The translations under genes and the position numbers were made by a program. Of a stretch of 64,000 bases of DNA, positions 52,980 to 64,000 are shown in pieces. Under the pieces are notes generated by a model, which was given only the letters and a program-made list of their open reading frames with translations, had not been told where the DNA came from and did not search any database. Numbering within the stretch: position 1 is the stretch's first letter; each line of letters begins with the position of its first letter. Source of the stretch: an uncultured Lacinutrix sp. Lineage in GTDB: Bacteria; Bacteroidota; Bacteroidia; Flavobacteriales; Flavobacteriaceae. The stretch is from contig NZ_CANMSJ010000007.1 in the NCBI RefSeq assembly GCF_947500605.1, forward strand, positions 117,869 to 181,868, read 5' to 3'.

Positions 52980-54401
52980 ATGAAAAAAGTAATCGCATTA
53001 GTTTTTTTTATAACCATTTTGGCTTGTAAAGAAGAAAAAAAACAAGAAGAAGTTAATACAGTTTCAGACGAAAAAGAAATACTAAAACCTATTTCGGCTT
53101 CCGATTTAGAAACTGCTGTAATTTATGAAGCAAATATTCGTCAATATTCACCTGAAGGAACTTTTGAAGCATTCACAAAAGACATTCCACAGTTAAAACA
53201 ATTAGGTGTAAAAGTGATTTGGTTAATGCCAGTTTTTCCCATTTCTGAAACAAAAAGAAAAGCAACAGGAGGAGAAGATAGTAAGTTCGCTACCGATTTC
53301 CCAGAAGAAGAACAAGGTAAATATTTAGGTAGTTATTATGCAGTGTCCGATTTTACTAAAATCAATCCAGAATTTGGAAGCATTGAAGATTTTAGAAGCT
53401 TGGTAAATACAGCACACGATAACGGAATTTATGTGATTTTAGATTGGGTACCTAATCACACAGGTTGGGATCATACTTGGTTAAAAACCAATCCAGAATA
53501 TTACACACAAAACGATAAAGGAGAAGTAGTACATCCTGAAGATACCGATTGGACAGATGTTGCCGATTTAAATTACGACAACCAAGAGATGCGTAAAGAA
53601 ATGATTGCAGATATGACCTATTGGTTAACAAACGAAGGTGTGGATGGTTTTAGATGTGATGTTGCAGGTTCTGTACCAGCCAATTTTTGGGAACAAGCTA
53701 TACCAGAATTACGAGCTAAAAAAGACATTTTTATGTTAGCGGAAGCTTGGGAACCAGAATTATTAAAAGATGGTTTATTTGATATGGGTTATGCATGGGA
53801 TGGACATCATGCAATGAATAAAATAGCTCAAGGAGAAGAAAAAGCTACAGCTTTTATAACGTATATGAAAGATCGAAATGAAACTTATGAATCTAATAAT
53901 ATTCTTATGAACTTTGTAACCAACCATGATGAGAACTCTTGGAATGGAACAATAAAGGAACGTATGGATAATGCTAGTGAAACCATGACTGCTTTAAGTT
54001 ATTTAACACCAGGCATGCCATTAATTTATTCTGGTCAAGAGTATGATTTAGACCATAGATTACTGTTTTTTGAAAAAGATAGCTTTCCTCATACTAAAGG
54101 AAAGACCTGGAAACTATTAGAAAAATTAGCTAAACTTAAAAATACTAGTTCTGCTTTAAATGGAGGAAAAAATCCTGCATCTTTTGAAGAAATAGAAGTA
54201 GGTAATGAAAATGTTTTGGCATTTAAACGTAGTAAAAATGGAAGCACGATAATTTATGTTGCAAACCTATCTAATGAAAAATTGAAAACTAAATTACCAC
54301 AAAAAGGAAAATATATAGATTATATGTCAAATTCAACATTAGAGCTTAATGGAGACGCTATAGCATTAGGACCTTGGGAGTATAAGATATTAATAGAGTA
54401 G
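52980..54401 (+). CDS. GH13 alpha-amylase family lipoprotein (second)
   Basis: 473 residues. Lipobox ILAC (C16) followed by a lysine/glutamate-rich linker. GH13 motifs: YVILDWVPNHTGWDH, nucleophile Asp in GFRCDVAGSVP (about 226), acid/base Glu in MLAEAWEPE and Asp in VTNHDENSW. The ending has an antiparallel C-terminal domain NVLAFKRSKNGSTIIYVANLSNE. Third gene of the glucosidase operon and last of the starch locus, followed by a clear terminator at 54437. Confidence 0.92.
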   Translation: MKKVIALVFFITILACKEEKKQEEVNTVSDEKEILKPISASDLETAVIYEANIRQYSPEGTFEAFTKDIPQLKQLGVKVIWLMPVFPISETKRKATGGEDSKFATDFPEEEQGKYLGSYYAVSDFTKINPEFGSIEDFRSLVNTAHDNGIYVILDWVPNHTGWDHTWLKTNPEYYTQNDKGEVVHPEDTDWTDVADLNYDNQEMRKEMIADMTYWLTNEGVDGFRCDVAGSVPANFWEQAIPELRAKKDIFMLAEAWEPELLKDGLFDMGYAWDGHHAMNKIAQGEEKATAFITYMKDRNETYESNNILMNFVTNHDENSWNGTIKERMDNASETMTALSYLTPGMPLIYSGQEYDLDHRLLFFEKDSFPHTKGKTWKLLEKLAKLKNTSSALNGGKNPASFEEIEVGNENVLAFKRSKNGSTIIYVANLSNEKLKTKLPQKGKYIDYMSNSTLELNGDAIALGPWEYKILIE

Positions 54402-54436
54402 TTATTGTATACTATAAAAAAACACATAAAATTTAA

Positions 54437-54470
54437 AGCCTCGTCATTTGATAGAGGCTTTTTTTATGAT
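54437..54470 (+). terminator. Rho-independent terminator ending the starch operon
   Basis: AAAGCCTC and GAGGCTTT arms around a TCATTTGAT-type loop, followed by seven T's, 36 bp after the amylase stop. Confidence 0.85.
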
Positions 54471-54574
54471 TTTTAATCATAATTAAACATTAGTATAATT
54501 ATTCCAAAATAATATTGGCTTATCTTGCAGCCGTTTTAGTTGTAGTTAATACAATTAATATAAAAGTAACAATT

Positions 54575-55339
54575 ATGGAGAAAAGGGAAAGTAAAGAAGA
54601 CAAAGTCACCCAAATAAATAAAGTAGTAGAAAATTACTTTAATACAAATACAAAAAAGGATTGGATTCCAGTAAAAGACATTATGCCAGCTTTAATTGAG
54701 GCAGGTATTTTTGCAAAAGATAATAAAAAAGGCTTACCACTTAGAAAAGTACTAAGAGCTTTAGATAAAGAAAACAAACTAGATACAATACCATCTGTTC
54801 ATGCACAAAGAACAGAAACTGCTGTGTACTGGTATTTAGTAAGAGAAGGTGCTGAGTTTACCGAAAATGAAGCTATAGTTACGGTCTCTAAAAAAGAAAG
54901 ATCTAAAGAACTAAGAGAAAATAGCGATGAATACTACATCTTAGACCTTTGCGACGAGTTACTTAAAGAAAAAGCCTCACGTAAGCACACTTTTGCAGGT
55001 TTGTTAGGAGACATGCACAAAAAAGGGAAAACAAGAACAAAATTACCTTTAGCAGCTTTTTATGAAACTGCAAATTTAGCTATAGAGTTTACCGAAAAGC
55101 AAAACAAAACTAAAGAGTATTTAGAAAAGTTAGAAGTTATGACGGTAAGTGGTATTACTCGAGGAGAACAGATTCTTAAATACAATAAAAGACGAAAAGA
55201 TATTCTTGAAAAAAAGGATATCAATTTAATTGAAATCGATTATTCTTTATTCGAATGCGATGACAAAAAGAATTTAAGTCGTGAAAAAGATAAAGATGTA
55301 AGACTTCTTAAAAATATCTTGAAGCAGTATATAAAATAG
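54575..55339 (+). CDS. Predicted PD-(D/E)XK-like nuclease-fold protein, unknown role
   Basis: 254 residues from the ATG at 54575 (an earlier TTG frame would add 20 implausible residues). An N-terminal helical region (1-110) with repeated pattern [17 protein letters not shown] and [14 protein letters not shown] suggests a winged-helix or HTH-like module. Residues 138-240 fit a restriction-endonuclease fold: FAGLLGD (D146), [11 protein letters not shown] (E171-E174-K175-Q176), [20 protein letters not shown] and [10 protein letters not shown]. The family name is not known to me. It is not starch-related by sequence. It has its own terminator and lies alone between the amylase operon and the surface-protein gene. 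Nuclease activity is inference. Confidence 0.68.
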   Translation: MEKRESKEDKVTQINKVVENYFNTNTKKDWIPVKDIMPALIEAGIFAKDNKKGLPLRKVLRALDKENKLDTIPSVHAQRTETAVYWYLVREGAEFTENEAIVTVSKKERSKELRENSDEYYILDLCDELLKEKASRKHTFAGLLGDMHKKGKTRTKLPLAAFYETANLAIEFTEKQNKTKEYLEKLEVMTVSGITRGEQILKYNKRRKDILEKKDINLIEIDYSLFECDDKKNLSREKDKDVRLLKNILKQYIK

Positions 55340-55391
55340 TATTCAGTTAAAATACTAACAGATAAAGTTTATTTTTTCTGTTTTAATTAAT

Positions 55392-55426
55392 AAAAAAACT
55401 GCTCGAAAGGGTAGTTTTTTTTGTTT
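55392..55426 (+). terminator. Rho-independent terminator
   Basis: AACTGCTC and GGGTAGTT with two wobble pairs around GAAA, then nine T's, 55 bp after the stop of the nuclease-like gene. Confidence 0.72.
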
Positions 55427-56069
55427 CCTACTTTTTTTAGTTTATTAAACCCTCAATAAAAAGTGGTTTTTCTCCTTCTAAAAATTTTATTTAACTAACA
55501 TTTTAGTATTAATAATGAGGCGTATATGCTCTTAATTTATTAAGTTTTTAATTTGTTTTTCTTGTAAATTGATTTTACTATCATAAGATTAAAACTATTT
55601 AATAATAGGTAATAAACGTAGTTTACCTGTTAGTTTAAAACGTCTTTTATTACTTCTTTTTGCTAATTAAATAAGAGCTTTCAATTTGCTCTTAATTGTT
55701 GCTAAATTTTATAAGCTCATTGTATAACTATTTGTTAACTTTTTGTTAATCTGAAATGATTATTTTATTCAGTAATTTTAAAAACAATCACTTTAAACGG
55801 GTTTAATTGTGTTTTGTCTGATTTTTAAAAAAAAAAACGACTATTTTTACAATAACACTCGATTAATTGTATATTTATATATGTTAAAATTTTAACACAT
55901 TTTATATTTAGACTCTAAAATTAGAGTGCAAAAAAGCCTAAATCAACTATTTCTTTATATAATTAAATCTAAGTTATTATAAAGTAACACTTACAATGGT
56001 AATAGTAATTTGTTTGTAATAAATAACTAACTAAAGGTGCTGTTTTATAAATAGAAAATCAACATTAAT
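55427..56069. other. Long AT-rich upstream region of the giant surface protein
   Basis: No gene of plausible size. TGTTAAAATTTTAACA (55882-55897) and ACTCTAAAATTAGAGT (55912-55927) are perfect 16-bp palindromes with centres exactly 30 bp apart. GCTCTTAATT occurs twice (about 55528 and 55689). The rest shows no recognisable motif; no exact TAnnTTTG was found near the start. Confidence 0.55.
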
Positions 56070-59000
56070 ATGATAAAAAAAACTACTCCTAAATCTTTAT
56101 TTTTTAAGATGCTGTTGGGTTTATTAACCCTTTTGTTTTCCTTAAATTTAAGTGCGCAAACACAAACCTTGGCCGAAATTCAAGCTAAACCAGGTTGTGC
56201 TACAATAACACAAGCTATTGTAAACGAGTTTTATAATCCTATTCCTGCTGGTGGCGGAAACCCAGGAGATGCAGGTATAGTTGTAGATATCGATATTACT
56301 ACAGAAACTACTGCTGGTGCTGCTAGTTCTTTTGAATATCAGGCTGAAACATCAGGTAATCTAACTGATCCTCAATATTGTCAAGTTGGGACAGAAGGTC
56401 CAGATTATCTTTATAATTTTACAGTTCCAGATGGAGAAAGAGTTACTTGTTCTAATGCTACAACAGTAATTAGTAGTGAGGGTGATTTTAACAGTGGTAC
56501 GGAGTGGTTAGTCGTAATTGATGAAAATAATGAAATAATAGGAGGGATTCCGCCAAGTGGAGGACCAGAGTGTTCGGGTGTAACATTTACAGTTACAATA
56601 GATTTAATAGGAGACGATATAAGTGCCTTAGCAGCTGATGGAATTGTGAGCTTAGAATTAAGATCAAAAGGTGGGTCTTCTGGAAATAGTGGTAACGAAA
56701 CAGATGGGCCATGTCCTTCTCCAGGAAATTGTGCACGTATAGATAGTATTACTTGGGATGTTCTTGCAAGTCCTACTCTTAATACACCACTAATATCACC
56801 AGATATTTGTGTTGGTGAGTCTACCACATCAACTGCAGATGCTAGTGGTGATTTACCTGTTACTTATAACTGGACCGTTGTATCAGGAGACGTTTCACTT
56901 ACAAATGCTAATCAACAAACGGTAACAATCCTTGCTGGCACAACTCCGGGTACTTATGAATTAAACGTAGATATTTCATATGCAGGTGAGCCTGGTTGTA
57001 CCGAAAAATTTTCAGATTCTGCTACAGCACAAGTAAGACCAAATCCTGCTTTTGGCACATATATAATTGAAGAATGTGAGGAATCATCAATACAAACCTT
57101 AGATGCTAACAATGTATTGCCATTAGGACCAGGTGAAAGTGTTGTTTGGTATAACGCAGCAACAGGAGGAACTATTGTTCCTAATCCTACTTTAAATACA
57201 GTAAACACTATTGTATATTATGCAGAAGTTAGTAACAGCTTTGGTTGTGTTAGTGCATCAAGATCAGATGTTACGCTTACTATTTTTGATGCTCCGGATG
57301 GTACTAATACATCTGAAGCTGTTTGTTCTGGAGAACCATATACTTTAGATCTTACAACAATATCAACTGGTACAACTTTTACATATACAGTAATTTCATC
57401 AAATCCAGGAATAACTCCTGCTCCTGCAGCAGGAAGCGGTACTTCCATTTCAGGAACTTTTGATAATTTAAGTCAAAGTCCAGTTAATCTTACATACACC
57501 GTAACTCCTATCGGACCAGCTCCAAATAATTGTTCAGGAGATCCTTTTGATGTTATAGTAACAGTTAACAGACTGCCAAGATTAGTTAGTGCTGTCGATT
57601 TAATAGAATGTGGTGATTCACCTACATTACAAACGCTTAATGCCAATAATGCAATTGCTGAAAATGCTAATACAGATGTAGTATGGTATGATGCTATAAC
57701 AGGAGGGAATATAGTTGCAACTCCAGAACTTAATTCAATTGGTGTTATTTCTTATTTTGCAGAAATTAGTGATCCTGCTACTGCATGTGTTAATCCTTTA
57801 AGAGAAGAAGTAATTCTAAGATTAGTAGAACCGCCTTTTCCAGATTTTACTGAAGCAGCTTGTTCTAATGTAGCCTTAAATATAAATATCTCATCATTTA
57901 CTTCATCATATACAGTAACTTCCTCAGATCAATTAAATGTACCAGCAGGACCAAACCGTCCAACTGCTAGTAATGATTTTATAACAGATACTTATGTAAA
58001 TACAACTGGAGGGCCAGTAACAATAGTTTATAAAGTAACTATAGAAGATACAACACCTTGTGATGGGCAAATATTTGATATAACAGTAACAATTAGTCCT
58101 GAACCTGAAGTTTCAAATGTACTTGACACAACAGTTTGTAGCGAAGAAGCAATAGGAGTTGTTTTAGATGTATTACCTACAAGCTCTGCTGCAGCTACTT
58201 GGGAAATTGTAAGTGTTACTCCTCAAGGAGGTTTAATTGCAGGAGGTTCTAATGCAACAGCAGCAACAGGTCTTTCATCAAATGCTATTGCTAATGACGT
58301 ATATACAAATAATACAACAGGAGATTTAACGGTAGATTATATTGTGCAAGCGACTTCTTCTGCAGGTTGTGAAGGAAACCCAGAAACAATTACAATAACA
58401 ATATCAACAGCGCCAACATCAGATGTTGGAACGGATAGTTCAGATTCTATCTGTTCAGACGCTATGTATACGTTTACAGATGGAACATCAACAGGCGGAA
58501 CAATTTCTTGGACAACAAGTGGATCTGGAGCCTTTAGTAGTAATTCAGCAGAAAACCCAACTTACACACCAAGTGGAGCAGATGTAACTGCAGGAAGTGT
58601 AACGTTAACCAAAACAGTAACAGGAACGGGTAGTTGTTCAACAACAACAGTTTCAGATGATTTTGTATTAACAATAAGTGAAGCACCAATAGTAGAAGCA
58701 GGATCAGCAACAACATTATGTAGTGGTTTTGGAAGCTACCAATTAGTAGGCTCAAGTATTGACGATGGCGCAATGACAGGAATTTGGACAGTAAGTACGA
58801 ATCCAGGAGATGGAACTGTAACACCAACTACAGCAACAGGAACACCAGACACAGCTAATTTTAGTGCAACAACAGCAGGAACATATATTTTAACGTTAAC
58901 AACAGATGCAACATCACCTTGTACAATAGTAAGTGATACTGTAAGTATAATAGTTGAAGAAGCACCAACATCAGATGTTGGAACGGATACTTCAGATTCC

Positions 59001-62000
59001 ATTTGTTCAGACGCCATGTATACGTTTTTAGATGGAACATCAGCAGGCGGTACAGTCGTTTGGACAACAAGTGGTTCAGGAGCATTTAGTAGTAATTCAG
59101 CAGAAAACCCAACATACACACCAAGTGGAGCAGATGTAACTGCAGGAAGTGTAACATTAACAAAAACAGTAACAGGAACAGGAAGTTGTTCAACAACAAC
59201 AGTTTCAGATGATTTTGTGTTAACAATAAGTGAAGCACCAATAGTAGAAGCAGGATCAGCAACAACATTATGTAGTGGATTTGGAAGCTACCAATTAGTA
59301 GGCTCAAGTATTGACGATGGTGCAATGACAGGAATTTGGACAGTAAGTACGAATCCAGGAGATGGAACTGTAACACCAACTACAGCAACAGGAACACCAG
59401 ACACAGCTAATTTTAGTGCAACAACAGCAGGAACATATATTTTAACGTTAACAACAGATGCAACATCACCTTGTACAATAGTAAGTGATACTGTAAGTAT
59501 AATAGTTGAAGAAGCACCAACATCAGATGTTGGAACGGATACTTCAGATTCCATTTGTTCAGATGCCATGTATACGTTTACAGACGGAACATCAACAGGA
59601 GGAGCAATAACTTGGACAACAAGTGGATCTGGAGCATTCAATAATATTTCAGCAGAAAATCCAACTTACACATCAAGTGTAGCAGATGTAACAGCAGGTA
59701 GTGTAACATTAACAAAAACCGTAACCGGAACTGGAAGTTGTTCTACAACATCAGTTTCAGATGATTTTGTGTTGGTAATAAATGAAGCACCAATAGTAGA
59801 AGCAGGATCTGATGCGACAATATGTAATGGATTTGTAAGCTACCAATTAGTAGGGGCTAGTATTGGAGGAGGAGCTACTACAGGAATTTGGACTGTAACA
59901 AGTGGTCCCGCAGGTAGTTCGGTTACTCCAAATACAGCAACGACGACTCCAGACACGGTAAATTTTAGTGCAACTACAGCCGGATCTTACGTGTTAACAT
60001 TAACAAGTAATGCAGTGGGACCATGTATAGCGGTAAGTGACACCGTAAATATAACTGTAACCACAGCAGCAAATGCGGGAACGTTATCAGGTGTTCAAGC
60101 AATTTGTTCAACAGGAACAACAACAATAAGCAGTGATGGTGATACCGGTGGAATTTATACAAGTTCTAATACAGCAGCTGCAATAGTAGACAGTGCATCA
60201 GGATTAGTAACCGGAGTTTCAGCAGGAACAACTACGATTACGTATACAATAACAGGAACAGGAGGTTGTGCAGATGACACAGCAACAACAGATGTTACTG
60301 TAACCACAGCAGCAGATGCAGGAACACTATCTGGTGATCAAGCGATTTGTTCAACAGGAACGACAACAATAAGTAGTGATGGTGATACTGGCGGTATTTA
60401 TACAAGTTCAGTACCAGCAGTAGCAACAGTAGATTCAGTATCAGGAGTAGTAACTGGAGTTTCAGTTGGAACAACAATAATCACTTATACAATAACAGGA
60501 ACTGGAGGTTGCGCAGATGACACAGCAACAACAGATGTTACTGTAACCACAGCAGCAAATGCAGGAACGCTATCAGGTGTTCAAGCAATTTGTTCAACAG
60601 GAACAACAACAATAAGTAGTGATGGTGATACCGGTGGTATTTACACAAGTTCTAATACAGCAGCTGCAATAGTAGACAGTGCATCAGGATTAGTAACACC
60701 AGTTTCCGAAGGAACAACTACTATTACGTATACAATAACAGGAACTGGAGGATGTCCAGATGACACAGCAACACGAGATGTTACTGTAAATACAGCAGCA
60801 AATGCAGGAACGCTATCTGGTGTTCAAGCGATTTGTTCAACAGGAAGTACAACAATAAGTAGTGATGGTGATACTGGCGGTATTTATACAAGTTCTAATA
60901 CAGCAGCTGCAATAGTAGACAGTGCATCAGGATTAGTAACTGGAGTTTCAGTTGGAACAACCACTATTACGTATACAATAACAGGAACTGGAGGTTGTCC
61001 AGATGACATAGCAACAACGGATGTTACTGTAACTACAGCAGCAAATGCAGGAACACTATCTGGTGTTCAAGCAATTTGTTCAACAGGAAGTACAACAATA
61101 AGTAGTGATGGTGATACGGGAGGAATCTATACAAGTTCTAATACAGCAGCTGCAATAGTAGACAGTGCATCAGGATTAGTAACAGGAGTTTCCGCAGGAA
61201 CAACTACGATTACGTATACAATAACAGGAACAGGAGGATGTGCAGATGACACAGCAACAACAGATGTTACTGTAACTATAGCAGCAGATGCAGGAACGCT
61301 ATCAGGTGTTCAAGCGATTTGTTCAACAGGAACGACAACAATAAGTAGTGATGGTGATACTGGAGGTGTTTATACAAGTTCAGTACCAGCAGTAGCAACA
61401 GTAGATTCAGTATCAGGAGTAGTAACTGGAGTTTCAGTTGGAACAACAATAATCACTTATACAATAACAGGAACTGGAGGTTGCGCAGATGACACAGCAA
61501 CAACAGATGTTACTGTAACTACAGCAGTAAATGCAGGAACGCTATCAGGTGTTCAAGCAATTTGTTCAACAGGAACAACAACAATAAGTAGTGATGGTGA
61601 TACGGGAGGAATTTATACAAGTTCAAACATAGGTGTTGCAACAATAGACAGTGCATCTGGATTAGTAACAGGAGTTTCCGCAGGAACAACTACGATTACG
61701 TATACAATAACAGGAACAGGAGGATGTGCAGATGACACAGCAACAACAGATGTTACTGTAACTACAGCAGCAAATGCAGGAACGCTATCAGGTGTTCAAG
61801 CGATTTGTTCAACAGGAAGTACAACAATAAGTAGTGATGGTGATACTGGCGGTATTTATACAAGTTCAGTACCAGCAGTAGCAACAGTAGATTCAGTATC
61901 AGGAGTAGTAACTGGAGTTTCAGTTGGAACAACAATAATCACTTATACAATAACAGGAACTGGAGGTTGCGCAGATGACACAGCAACAACAGATGTTACT

Positions 62001-64000
62001 GTAACTACAGCAGCAAATGCAGGAACGCTATCAGGTGTTCAAGTAATTTGTTCAACAGGAACAACAACAATAAGTAGTGATGGTGATACGGGAGGAATTT
62101 ATACAAGTTCAAACATAGGTGTTGCAACAATAGACAGTGCATCAGGATTAGTAACAGGAGTTTCCGCAGGAACAACTACGATTACGTATACAATAACAGG
62201 AACAGGAGGATGTGCAGATGACACAGCAACAACAGATGTTACTGTAACTATAGCAGCAGATGCAGGAACGCTATCAGGTGTTCAAGCGATTTGTTCAACA
62301 GGAAGTACAACAATAAGTAGTGATGGTGATACTGGCGGTATTTATACCAGTTCAGTACCAGCAGTAGCAACAGTAGATTCAGTATCAGGAGTAGTAACTG
62401 GAGTTTCAGTTGGAACAACAATAATCACTTATACAATAACAGGAACTGGAGGTTGCGCAGATGACACAGCAACAACAGAAGTTACTGTAACCACAGCAGC
62501 AGATGCAGGAACGTTATCAGGTGTTCAAGCAATTTGTTCAACAGGAACAACAACAATAAGTAGTGATGGTGATACCGGTGGAATTTATACAAGTTCTAAT
62601 ACAGCAGCTGCAATAGTAGACAGTGCATCAGGATTAGTAACAGGAGTTTCCGCAGGAACAACTACGATTACGTATACAATAACAGGAACAGGAGGATGTG
62701 CAGATGACACAGCAACAACAGATGTTACTGTAACTATAGCAGCAGATGCAGGAACGCTATCAGGTGTTCAAGCGATTTGTTCAACAGGAAGTACAACAAT
62801 AAGTAGTGATGGTGATACTGGCGGTATTTATACCAGTTCAGTACCAGCAGTAGCAACAGTAGATTCAGCATCAGGAGTAGTAACTGGAGTTTCAGTTGGA
62901 ACAACAATAATCACTTATACAATAACAGGAACGGGAGGTTGCGCAGATGACACAGCAACAACAGAAGTTACTGTAACCACAGCAGCAGATGCAGGAACGT
63001 TATCAGGTGTTCAAGCAATTTGTTCAACAGGAACAACAACAATAAGTAGTGATGGTGATACCGGTGGAATTTATACAAGTTCTAATACAGCAGCTGCAAT
63101 AGTAGACAGTGCATCAGGATTAGTAACAGGAGTTTCCGCAGGAACAACCACGATTACGTATACAATAACAGGAACTGGAGGATGTCCAGATGACACAGCA
63201 ACAACAGATGTTACTGTAACTATAGCAGCAGATGCAGGAACGCTATCAGGTGTTCAAGCGATTTGTTCAACAGGAAGTACAACAATAAGTAGTGATGGTG
63301 ATACTGGCGGTATTTATACCAGTTCAGTACCAGCAGTAGCAACAGTAGATTCAGCATCAGGAGTAGTAACTGGAGTTTCAGTTGGAACAACAATAATCAC
63401 TTATACAATAACAGGAACTGGAGGTTGCGCAGATGACACAGCAACAACAGAAGTTACTGTAACCACAGCAGCAGATGCAGGAACGTTATCAGGTGTTCAA
63501 GCAATTTGTTCAACAGGAACAACAACAATAAGTAGTGATGGTGATACCGGTGGAATTTATACAAGTTCTAATACAGCAGCTGCAATAGTAGACAGTGCAT
63601 CAGGATTAGTAACAGGAGTTTCCGCAGGAACAACCACGATTACGTATACAATAACAGGAACTGGAGGATGTCCAGATGACACAGCAACAACAGATGTTAC
63701 TGTAACTACAGCAGCAAATGCAGGAACGCTATCAGGTATTCAAGCGATTTGTTCAACAGGAAGTACAACAATAAGTAGTGATGGTGATACTGGCGGTATG
63801 TATACAAGTTCAGTACCAGCAGTAGCAACAGTAGATTCAGCATCAGGAGTTGTAACAGGAGTTTCAGTTGGAACAACAATAATCACTTATACAATAACAG
63901 GAACTGGAGGTTGCGCAGATGACACAGCAACAACAGAAGTTACTGTAACCACAGCAGCAAATGCAGGAACATTATCAGGTGTTCAAGCAATTTGTTCAAC
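56070..64000 (+). CDS. Giant secreted Ig-repeat surface protein (3' end outside window)
   Basis: An open frame of at least 2643 residues running off the window. The signal peptide [20 protein letters not shown] continues to the cleavage site around LSAQ (residue 30). The first 780 residues are several cysteine-containing PKD/Ig-like modules. Three 184-residue repeats follow (from 58419), then at least sixteen 81-residue repeats (from 60057), each like a bacterial Ig-like 2 domain: [39 protein letters not shown]. The C-terminus is not visible; a T9SS sorting or gliding-adhesin type end would be expected. Likely a large stalk-like adhesin. Codons are regular throughout, with no frameshift seen. 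Confidence 0.9.
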   Translation, partial: MIKKTTPKSLFFKMLLGLLTLLFSLNLSAQTQTLAEIQAKPGCATITQAIVNEFYNPIPAGGGNPGDAGIVVDIDITTETTAGAASSFEYQAETSGNLTDPQYCQVGTEGPDYLYNFTVPDGERVTCSNATTVISSEGDFNSGTEWLVVIDENNEIIGGIPPSGGPECSGVTFTVTIDLIGDDISALAADGIVSLELRSKGGSSGNSGNETDGPCPSPGNCARIDSITWDVLASPTLNTPLISPDICVGESTTSTADASGDLPVTYNWTVVSGDVSLTNANQQTVTILAGTTPGTYELNVDISYAGEPGCTEKFSDSATAQVRPNPAFGTYIIEECEESSIQTLDANNVLPLGPGESVVWYNAATGGTIVPNPTLNTVNTIVYYAEVSNSFGCVSASRSDVTLTIFDAPDGTNTSEAVCSGEPYTLDLTTISTGTTFTYTVISSNPGITPAPAAGSGTSISGTFDNLSQSPVNLTYTVTPIGPAPNNCSGDPFDVIVTVNRLPRLVSAVDLIECGDSPTLQTLNANNAIAENANTDVVWYDAITGGNIVATPELNSIGVISYFAEISDPATACVNPLREEVILRLVEPPFPDFTEAACSNVALNINISSFTSSYTVTSSDQLNVPAGPNRPTASNDFITDTYVNTTGGPVTIVYKVTIEDTTPCDGQIFDITVTISPEPEVSNVLDTTVCSEEAIGVVLDVLPTSSAAATWEIVSVTPQGGLIAGGSNATAATGLSSNAIANDVYTNNTTGDLTVDYIVQATSSAGCEGNPETITITISTAPTSDVGTDSSDSICSDAMYTFTDGTSTGGTISWTTSGSGAFSSNSAENPTYTPSGADVTAGSVTLTKTVTGTGSCSTTTVSDDFVLTISEAPIVEAGSATTLCSGFGSYQLVGSSIDDGAMTGIWTVSTNPGDGTVTPTTATGTPDTANFSATTAGTYILTLTTDATSPCTIVSDTVSIIVEEAPTSDVGTDTSDSICSDAMYTFLDGTSAGGTVVWTTSGSGAFSSNSAENPTYTPSGADVTAGSVTLTKTVTGTGSCSTTTVSDDFVLTISEAPIVEAGSATTLCSGFGSYQLVGSSIDDGAMTGIWTVSTNPGDGTVTPTTATGTPDTANFSATTAGTYILTLTTDATSPCTIVSDTVSIIVEEAPTSDVGTDTSDSICSDAMYTFTDGTSTGGAITWTTSGSGAFNNISAENPTYTSSVADVTAGSVTLTKTVTGTGSCSTTSVSDDFVLVINEAPIVEAGSDATICNGFVSYQLVGASIGGGATTGIWTVTSGPAGSSVTPNTATTTPDTVNFSATTAGSYVLTLTSNAVGPCIAVSDTVNITVTTAANAGTLSGVQAICSTGTTTISSDGDTGGIYTSSNTAAAIVDSASGLVTGVSAGTTTITYTITGTGGCADDTATTDVTVTTAADAGTLSGDQAICSTGTTTISSDGDTGGIYTSSVPAVATVDSVSGVVTGVSVGTTIITYTITGTGGCADDTATTDVTVTTAANAGTLSGVQAICSTGTTTISSDGDTGGIYTSSNTAAAIVDSASGLVTPVSEGTTTITYTITGTGGCPDDTATRDVTVNTAANAGTLSGVQAICSTGSTTISSDGDTGGIYTSSNTAAAIVDSASGLVTGVSVGTTTITYTITGTGGCPDDIATTDVTVTTAANAGTLSGVQAICSTGSTTISSDGDTGGIYTSSNTAAAIVDSASGLVTGVSAGTTTITYTITGTGGCADDTATTDVTVTIAADAGTLSGVQAICSTGTTTISSDGDTGGVYTSSVPAVATVDSVSGVVTGVSVGTTIITYTITGTGGCADDTATTDVTVTTAVNAGTLSGVQAICSTGTTTISSDGDTGGIYTSSNIGVATIDSASGLVTGVSAGTTTITYTITGTGGCADDTATTDVTVTTAANAGTLSGVQAICSTGSTTISSDGDTGGIYTSSVPAVATVDSVSGVVTGVSVGTTIITYTITGTGGCADDTATTDVTVTTAANAGTLSGVQVICSTGTTTISSDGDTGGIYTSSNIGVATIDSASGLVTGVSAGTTTITYTITGTGGCADDTATTDVTVTIAADAGTLSGVQAICSTGSTTISSDGDTGGIYTSSVPAVATVDSVSGVVTGVSVGTTIITYTITGTGGCADDTATTEVTVTTAADAGTLSGVQAICSTGTTTISSDGDTGGIYTSSNTAAAIVDSASGLVTGVSAGTTTITYTITGTGGCADDTATTDVTVTIAADAGTLSGVQAICSTGSTTISSDGDTGGIYTSSVPAVATVDSASGVVTGVSVGTTIITYTITGTGGCADDTATTEVTVTTAADAGTLSGVQAICSTGTTTISSDGDTGGIYTSSNTAAAIVDSASGLVTGVSAGTTTITYTITGTGGCPDDTATTDVTVTIAADAGTLSGVQAICSTGSTTISSDGDTGGIYTSSVPAVATVDSASGVVTGVSVGTTIITYTITGTGGCADDTATTEVTVTTAADAGTLSGVQAICSTGTTTISSDGDTGGIYTSSNTAAAIVDSASGLVTGVSAGTTTITYTITGTGGCPDDTATTDVTVTTAANAGTLSGIQAICSTGSTTISSDGDTGGMYTSSVPAVATVDSASGVVTGVSVGTTIITYTITGTGGCADDTATTEVTVTTAANAGTLSGVQAICS
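58419..60056 (+). repeat. Three tandem 552-bp (184-residue) repeats
   Basis: Units start at 58419, 58971 and 59523 with TCAGATGTTGGAACGGAT, in frame with the coding sequence. Units 1 and 2 are almost identical; unit 3 is more diverged. Each unit contains two Ig/PKD-like halves. Confidence 0.88.
60057..64000 (+). repeat. At least 16 tandem 243-bp (81-residue) repeats, alternating types
   Basis: Unit starts at GTAACxxCAGCAG: 60057, 60300, 60543, 60786, 61029, 61272, 61515, 61758, 62001, 62244, 62487, 62730, 62973, 63216, 63459, 63702, then a partial unit at 63945. The phase never slips. Units fall into types ([30 protein letters not shown] or [15 protein letters not shown]) that alternate from 61029 on. 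Confidence 0.92.

Noticed and set aside
54515..54574. TTG start adding [20 protein letters not shown]
   Set aside because: Resembles a chance hydrophobic stretch in the leader; the ATG at 54575 is better placed.
56411..60477. Several minus-strand frames rich in Leu/Val opposite the giant surface protein
   Set aside because: They repeat with the coding repeats and are antisense shadows of Thr/Ser-rich repeats.
60057..64000. CRISPR-like or satellite DNA interpretation of the 243-bp repeats
   Set aside because: All units are in frame with one open reading frame and encode Ig-like domains.

Overview
The window is low-GC DNA from a bacterium that looks like a marine member of the Flavobacteriaceae (Bacteroidota). 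Supporting signs are SusC/SusD/SusE-type outer-membrane genes, a type IX secretion (T9SS) sorting tail on an amylase, TAnnTTTG-type -7 promoter boxes, a kinase-LytTR two-component pair, a TIGR01201-type HU-like protein, and a giant Ig-repeat surface protein. The genus cannot be fixed from the sequence alone. No rRNA, tRNA or CRISPR array was seen.

Layout. 1-13955 is mostly chromosomal housekeeping: uvrA (3' end outside the window), a Tudor-like small protein, two small envelope proteins, gamma-glutamyltransferase, an AcpH-like protein, glmM, a class V aminotransferase, a lipid A-type acyltransferase, a rhomboid protease and mnmE. Its intergenic gaps are full of dispersed palindromic repeats, including a three-copy tandem array of about 204 bp at 10273-10890. 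13956-15349 holds an HU-like gene followed by an odd non-coding stretch with a duplicated and truncated terminator and a ladder of GTTGCnnAAC palindromes spaced exactly 22 bp.

15350-27408 is a defence island. A type I restriction-modification operon (hsdR-hsdM-hsdS) is followed by nuclease-like cargo: GIY-YIG, two PD-(D/E)XK-type proteins, a membrane-anchored unknown, an AAA ATPase plus HNH pair resembling Septu, and a GIY-YIG/DUF4357 protein. Degenerate copies of the 3' end of hsdS recur twice between cargo genes, which suggests the cargo was added by duplication or recombination at the hsdS tail. 27425-31773 holds a kinase/LytTR pair divergent from a candidate antiviral operon. Its core gene fuses a cytidylate-kinase-like domain to a prokaryotic viperin, followed by a 97-residue unknown and a deoxynucleotidase-like HAD protein with an altered active-site motif. 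Two direct repeats 21 bp apart in the divergent control region have the geometry of LytTR binding sites. This locus is the most exciting part of the window.

32848-54401 is a complete starch/maltodextrin utilisation locus. SusC, SusD (with an inserted starch-binding-like module), SusE and a T9SS amylase lie on the minus strand. A LacI-type regulator, MFS transporter, beta-phosphoglucomutase, GH65 maltose phosphorylase, esterase-GH31 fusion and two GH13 lipoproteins lie on the plus strand. The expected flow is: surface amylases cut starch, SusCD imports oligosaccharides, periplasmic GH13/GH31 enzymes trim them to maltose/glucose, the MFS carrier imports maltose, GH65 makes glucose plus beta-glucose-1-phosphate, and PgmB converts the latter to glucose-6-phosphate. 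A nuclease-like gene follows (54575-55339).

56070 to the end is one open reading frame for a giant secreted repeat protein that runs off the window: three 184-residue repeats, then at least sixteen 81-residue Ig-like repeats in perfect 243-bp phase.
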